Source: CAZCBN01 sp964496975 (GTDB lineage: Bacteria; Planctomycetota; Phycisphaerae; Phycisphaerales; UBA1924). From it: a stretch of DNA of 9,271 nt. Below, piece by piece: positions 6,582 to 9,271 of the stretch. Location: NCBI GenBank assembly GCA_964496975.1, contig CAZCBN010000127.1, forward strand, positions 1 to 9,271. Reading direction: 5' to 3'. How positions within the stretch are numbered: position 1 is the stretch's first letter; each line of letters begins with the position of its first letter. Made by a program: the position numbers and the translations under genes. A model generated the notes under the pieces. That model saw only the letters and a program-made list of their open reading frames with translations. It was not told the DNA's origin and did not search any database.

Positions 6582-7288
6582 CGCGCCCTCCGTTCGGCAC
6601 CCGCCCGCTCGCGCTGGCGATGACGAGCCTCATGGCAACGGGCCTCGCGACCGCGCAGCCGGCGCCGCCCGCCGCGCCCGCCCCGGCCCGGCTCCCCTCG
6701 CTCGATGAGCTGCTGGGCCTTCCCACAACCTCCGACGACCACGCGGCCGACGCCGACCCGGCCAACCCGGCGGCCAACCCGGCCTCCCCCGCCAACGCCG
6801 ACCTTGAGCGGCTCCTCACCGCCGAAGAGGCCGCGAGCCAACTGGGCCAGGCCGTCGGCCTGATGCGCGACACCGCCGACCGCCTCGCCGGCGCCGACGC
6901 GGGCCTCGCCACGCAGCGGCTCCAGGAAGACGTGATCCGCAAGCTGACCGCCGTCATCGACTCGGCCGAGAACCAGCAGAGCAGCAGCTCGTCCTCGTCG
7001 AGCTCGTCAAGCTCAAGCTCGTCCTCCTCAAGCCAGCCGAGCCAATCCACCGCCCAGAACAGCCAGGCCGGCAACCGCGAGAACCAGGGCGAGGCCACGC
7101 CGCCCGCGGGCCGCGAGGGCGAGCTGCGCAACGCCGCCGTGCCCGACGCCGCCGCGTGGGGCAAGCTGCCCCCCCGCGTGCGCGACGCGTTGAGCCAGGG
7201 CACGAGCGACCCGTTCAGCGCGCTCTACCAGCGTCTGACCGAGGCCTATTACCGCCGCCTCGCCGAGCGGGCCGGGGAGCAACCATGA
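6578..7288 (+). CDS. Exported helical protein with an 18-serine tract
   Basis: The protein is 236 residues from GTG 6578, which overlaps the previous stop by 4 bases and has AGGAG 8 bases upstream. Residues 1-27 look like a signal peptide (hydrophobic LALAMTSLMATGLATA, likely cleavage near ATA-QPA). A Pro/Ala/Asn linker (about 28-74) follows. An amphipathic helical segment at 77-131 (LLTAEEAASQLGQAV..., then TQRLQEDVIRKLTAVID) comes next. Residues 135-152 are eighteen serines, followed by a Gln/Asn/Ser-rich stretch. A conserved-looking C-terminal module starts at Trp194 (WGKLPPRVRDAL) and ends in LTEAYYRRLAE. I know this helix plus WG-LPxxxR / YYRRLAE arrangement from unnamed planctomycete proteins encoded next to DUF4175-like genes, but no function is assigned to it. 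Coupling to both neighbours suggests it works with the giant coiled-coil protein, perhaps by helix pairing in the periplasm, which is inference. Confidence 0.85.
   Translation: MTRPPFGTRPLALAMTSLMATGLATAQPAPPAAPAPARLPSLDELLGLPTTSDDHAADADPANPAANPASPANADLERLLTAEEAASQLGQAVGLMRDTADRLAGADAGLATQRLQEDVIRKLTAVIDSAENQQSSSSSSSSSSSSSSSSSSQPSQSTAQNSQAGNRENQGEATPPAGREGELRNAAVPDAAAWGKLPPRVRDALSQGTSDPFSALYQRLTEAYYRRLAERAGEQP
6980..7033 (+). repeat. Poly-serine tract of 18 codons
   Basis: Eighteen consecutive Ser codons mixing AGC with TCG, TCC and TCA, residues 135-152 of the exported helical protein. AGC and TCN codons cannot interchange by one base change, so the tract is not the product of a single slipped triplet. 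It reads as a disordered linker between the helical segment and the C-terminal module. Confidence 0.9.
7276..7279 (+). promoter_or_regulatory. Shine-Dalgarno GGAG (GGGGAG) before the cyclase-repeat gene
   Basis: GGAG, within GGGGAG at 7274-7279, ends 5 bases before ATG 7285. It supports this start over an in-frame upstream ATG at 7156, which would put 43 residues without signal-peptide character before the hydrophobic leader and overlap the previous gene by over 130 bases. Confidence 0.7.
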
Positions 7289-8424
7289 GCCGCCCGTTCC
7301 ACGCCGTTGTGCTCGCAGCAGCAGTTGTCGCCGTAGCCGCCGCCGCGACCCACGCCGCGCAGCCGGACGCCGCCCCCGCCGGCGATGCCCAGCCCAGCAA
7401 TGCCCAGCCCAGCAGCGCCCCGCCCGCGACTCCCGCCGCGCCGCGCTCCGCCGCCAACCTCGCCGCGGCCGACGAGATCACGCCGCAGCTTGACGCCGCC
7501 GTCGCCCGGGGCCTCGCGTGGCTCGCCTCGAGGCAGACCGCCGACGGCGCCTTCGACGGCGGCCGCTTCGGCAAAAACGTCGCCGTCACCTCCCTCGCCG
7601 GCATCGCCTTCATGGGCGACGGCCACGTCCCCGGCCGCGGCCGCTACGGCGACCACGTCGAGCGGGCCCTGCGCTTCGTCCTTGACAACGCCACCGACTC
7701 GGGCCTCATCGCCGCCGAGGCCGCGCACGGCCCCATGTACGGCCACGGCTTCGCCACCCTCTTCCTGGGCGAGGTCTACGGCATGACCCGCGGCGGCGCG
7801 GGCGAGGGCCTCGACGCCCGCGTGCACGAGGCCCTCGTCAAAGCCGTCCGACTCATCGAGCGCACGCAGAACGACGAGGGCGGCTGGCGCTACAACCCCG
7901 TCCCCTACGACGCCGACGTCTCCGTCACCATCTGCGAGGTCATGGGCCTGCGCAGCGCCCGCAACGCCGGCCTCCAGGTCGACAAGGCCGTCATCGACCG
8001 CGCCGTCGCCTACGTCCGACGCTGCCAGAACCCCGACGGCGGCTTCCGATACCAGGCCGACGGCGGCGGCTCCGCCTGGCCCCGCTCCGCCGCCGGCGTC
8101 GCCACCCTCTTCTACGCCGGCATCTACGAAGACCAGGCCATCGACACCGGCCTCGGCTACATCGTGCAGTCGGGCCGACCGGGCGACCTCGCCGCGAGCC
8201 GCTCGCACTACTTCTACGGCCACTACTACTCCGTGCAGGCCATGTTCCTCGCCGGCGGCGAGCACTGGGCCGACTGGTGGCCCGCCATCCGCGCCGAACT
8301 GCTCGACCGCCAGCAGCCCGACGGCTCGTGGGACGACACCACCGTCGGCCCCGAGTACGGCACCGCCATGGCCCTCATCGTCCTGCAGATGCCCAAGCGC
8401 TACCTGCCGATCTTTCAGAAGTAA
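7285..8424 (+). CDS. Exported prenyltransferase/squalene-cyclase-repeat protein
   Basis: The protein is 379 residues from ATG 7285, which overlaps the previous stop (ATGA). Residues 1-25 are a signal peptide (AVVLAAAVVAVAAAATHA, cleavage likely at AHA... near 24), then a Pro/Ala/Gln linker to about 55. The mature part has four QW-like repeats at the expected places of an alpha/alpha-barrel: RQTADGAF (83-90), QNDEGGW (195-201), QNPDGGF (248-254) and QQPDGSW (343-349). These place it in the prenyltransferase/squalene oxidase repeat superfamily. It is far shorter than squalene-hopene cyclases (about 630 residues). At the position comparable to the DxDD acid motif it has DADV (209-212, then SVT), so proton-initiated cyclase chemistry is doubtful. 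Secreted relatives of this type are numerous in planctomycetes with no assigned substrate. It may be a binding or scaffold barrel, or a hydrolase/transferase of unknown type. HYFYGHYYSVQAMF (308-321) is a conspicuous aromatic segment that may line the cavity. Confidence 0.9.
   Translation: MSRPFHAVVLAAAVVAVAAAATHAAQPDAAPAGDAQPSNAQPSSAPPATPAAPRSAANLAAADEITPQLDAAVARGLAWLASRQTADGAFDGGRFGKNVAVTSLAGIAFMGDGHVPGRGRYGDHVERALRFVLDNATDSGLIAAEAAHGPMYGHGFATLFLGEVYGMTRGGAGEGLDARVHEALVKAVRLIERTQNDEGGWRYNPVPYDADVSVTICEVMGLRSARNAGLQVDKAVIDRAVAYVRRCQNPDGGFRYQADGGGSAWPRSAAGVATLFYAGIYEDQAIDTGLGYIVQSGRPGDLAASRSHYFYGHYYSVQAMFLAGGEHWADWWPAIRAELLDRQQPDGSWDDTTVGPEYGTAMALIVLQMPKRYLPIFQK
7387..7416 (+). repeat. 15-bp tandem duplication in the post-signal linker
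   Basis: Two 15-bp units (7387-7401, 7402-7416) encode AQPSN and AQPSS just after the signal peptide of the cyclase-repeat protein. They differ only in the last codon. This is a linker duplication with no further meaning visible. Confidence 0.75.
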
Positions 8425-8449
8425 CCCGCCGCCCAAAGCACCCCGCCGC

Positions 8450-9271
8450 ATGCCCACGCCCCACGCGCCCAGCACTCCCCCGCCCCGCAGGCCCAGCGGC
8501 CACGGGCCCCGCACCCCAACGCCCGGCGCGAGCCCGCCGCACGGCCTGCGTGCGTCTCTCGGCACGCTTGCGGCGCTGGCCGCGCTGGCCGCGCTAGCCC
8601 CGCCTTTCGCCCGCCCCGCCCACGCCGAGGCCCCCGCGCCACCGCCCGCCCCGGCTGCCGGGCCCGCCTCATCGGCCGACGCCCGCCCCGACCCACGCAC
8701 CGAGCCACGCACCGACGCGCGCGGCGACGCCGAGCTCGGCCGCTGGTCGTTGCTCGACGCGGCGTTTGAGCCGCGGCTTGTCGCACTCTCGGCGCTCACG
8801 CCCCGCGGCCCGGTGCCGCACGCTTCGCGGGCCGACGCCACGCCGTGGGCCGACCTCGCCGCGGCCGTGAACGCGTCGCTGCACACCTGGCCCGACCCCG
8901 CCGCGCTGGAGCCCGGCATCCTGCTCACCGTCATCCCCGCCGAGCCGACCGACCCTGCGGACCGCGACGAGGACCGCGACGAGGACCGCGACAAGGACCA
9001 GATCGCGGACGACGCCGAAGGCGAACGCGAGCCCGCCGCCGCCCCGGCCTCCGCGCCGGCCGCGTCCCTCGCCGCCGGGGTAGACCTCGTCGACGGCCAG
9101 CGCCTCATCGGCCTGCTCGTCCTCTCGGGCGACTTCCCCCCGGGCCCCCGCGCCGACGCCAACGACGCCAACACCGACGCCGACGACGACGAAAACGCCG
9201 ACGTCCTCCGCCTCCTCGTCCCCCCGCTCGGGGCCCTCCGCGTCCCGCTTGACCGCGTCTCGGCCGTGCGC
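8450..9271 (+). CDS. Predicted exported protein, 3' partial, unknown function
   Basis: A plus-strand frame runs open from ATG 8450 to the right edge (274 codons, no stop), so the C-terminus is missing. It starts 25 bp after the cyclase-repeat gene without a visible Shine-Dalgarno. Residues 1-32 are a Pro/Arg/His-rich leader, followed by a hydrophobic core (33-52, LRASLGTLAALAALAALAP) and an AHA-E cleavage-like site at 57-60. A rare CTG start at 8546 (residue 33) would give a more ordinary signal peptide. The mature part opens with a Pro/Ala linker, then RWSLLDAAFEPRLVALS (98-114). An acidic DRDE repeat (171-182) follows, then a beta-rich stretch VDGQRLIGLLVLSGDF (211-229), an Asp/Asn-rich insertion (235-251) and LRLLVPPLGALRVPLDRV (253-270). 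I do not recognise a named domain. The pattern of a Gly-Gln turn followed by LGxLRVPLDxV recalls other secreted planctomycete beta-sandwich proteins. It is probably the next member of the same envelope operon. Confidence 0.7.
   Translation, partial: MPTPHAPSTPPPRRPSGHGPRTPTPGASPPHGLRASLGTLAALAALAALAPPFARPAHAEAPAPPPAPAAGPASSADARPDPRTEPRTDARGDAELGRWSLLDAAFEPRLVALSALTPRGPVPHASRADATPWADLAAAVNASLHTWPDPAALEPGILLTVIPAEPTDPADRDEDRDEDRDKDQIADDAEGEREPAAAPASAPAASLAAGVDLVDGQRLIGLLVLSGDFPPGPRADANDANTDADDDENADVLRLLVPPLGALRVPLDRVSAVR
8960..8995 (+). repeat. Three in-frame 12-bp repeats (DRDE/DRDK)
   Basis: Three 12-bp units (8960-8971, 8972-8983, 8984-8995) encode DRDE, DRDE, DRDK in the last, partial gene. 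The first two are identical and the third differs by one base. They form a charged loop in the exported protein. Confidence 0.85.

Noticed and set aside
6962..7060. Acidic Asp/Glu/Leu repeat protein on the minus strand
   Set aside because: The pattern is only the complement of the poly-Ser codons (AGC and TCN read backwards) and is not an independent gene.
7156..7158. Upstream in-frame ATG as start of the cyclase-repeat gene
   Set aside because: It would add 43 basic, Pro-rich residues before the signal peptide and lies deep in the previous gene. ATG 7285 has a Shine-Dalgarno and the ATGA overlap.
7285..8424. Squalene-hopene cyclase as a specific name
   Set aside because: The protein is about 250 residues too short, is exported, and has DADV instead of DxDD.
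7249..9174. Long minus-strand open frame (641 codons) opposite the cyclase-repeat gene and the last gene
   Set aside because: It is antisense to a protein with clear QW repeats and a signal peptide. Its sequence is Gly/Ala/Val-rich without domains, as expected where GC-rich codons rarely give stops in the opposite strand.

Overview
The window is extremely GC-rich coding DNA with C or G at nearly every third codon position. All genes lie on the plus strand. The gene families and their order (a VWA plus amidotransferase-like membrane protein, a giant DUF4175-like coiled-coil membrane protein, a small secreted helical protein, a secreted prenyltransferase/squalene-cyclase-repeat protein) suggest a high-GC planctomycete, perhaps of the Phycisphaerae. 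That placement is inference from protein character and composition; no marker gene is present.

Layout: (1) 1-2198 is the 3' part of a large VWA-domain membrane protein whose start lies upstream of the window. (2) 2199-2450 is a 252-bp non-coding gap holding three tandem 17-bp repeats, each with a TGGA-N3-TCCA dyad, followed by a perfect GC-rich inverted repeat. (3) 2451-6581 encodes a 1376-residue protein with three predicted N-terminal membrane helices, a beta-rich middle and a very long Ala/Glu/Arg/Gln coiled coil. (4) 6578-7288 encodes a 236-residue exported protein with an 18-serine tract. (5) 7285-8424 encodes a 379-residue exported alpha/alpha-barrel protein with QW-like repeats but without an intact DxDD cyclase motif. 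(6) 8450-9271 encodes the first 274 residues of a further predicted exported protein that runs off the window.

Genes 2, 3 and 4 are joined by 4-base stop/start overlaps (GTGA, then ATGA), each start preceded by a purine-rich Shine-Dalgarno sequence, so they should be translated as a coupled unit. Gene 5 follows after 25 bp without a visible Shine-Dalgarno. Gene 1 is separated by the repeat-bearing gap and may be an upstream member of the same operon or a separate unit.

Together the products look like a cell-envelope assembly: two membrane-anchored scaffolds and three exported proteins. The set resembles the planctomycete gene neighbourhoods that often contain MoxR-type AAA+ ATPase, DUF58 and BatA/VWA genes. 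Those partners would be expected upstream but are not visible here. No biochemical function is established for most of these families, and none is claimed. No RNA gene, mobile element or CRISPR array was seen.
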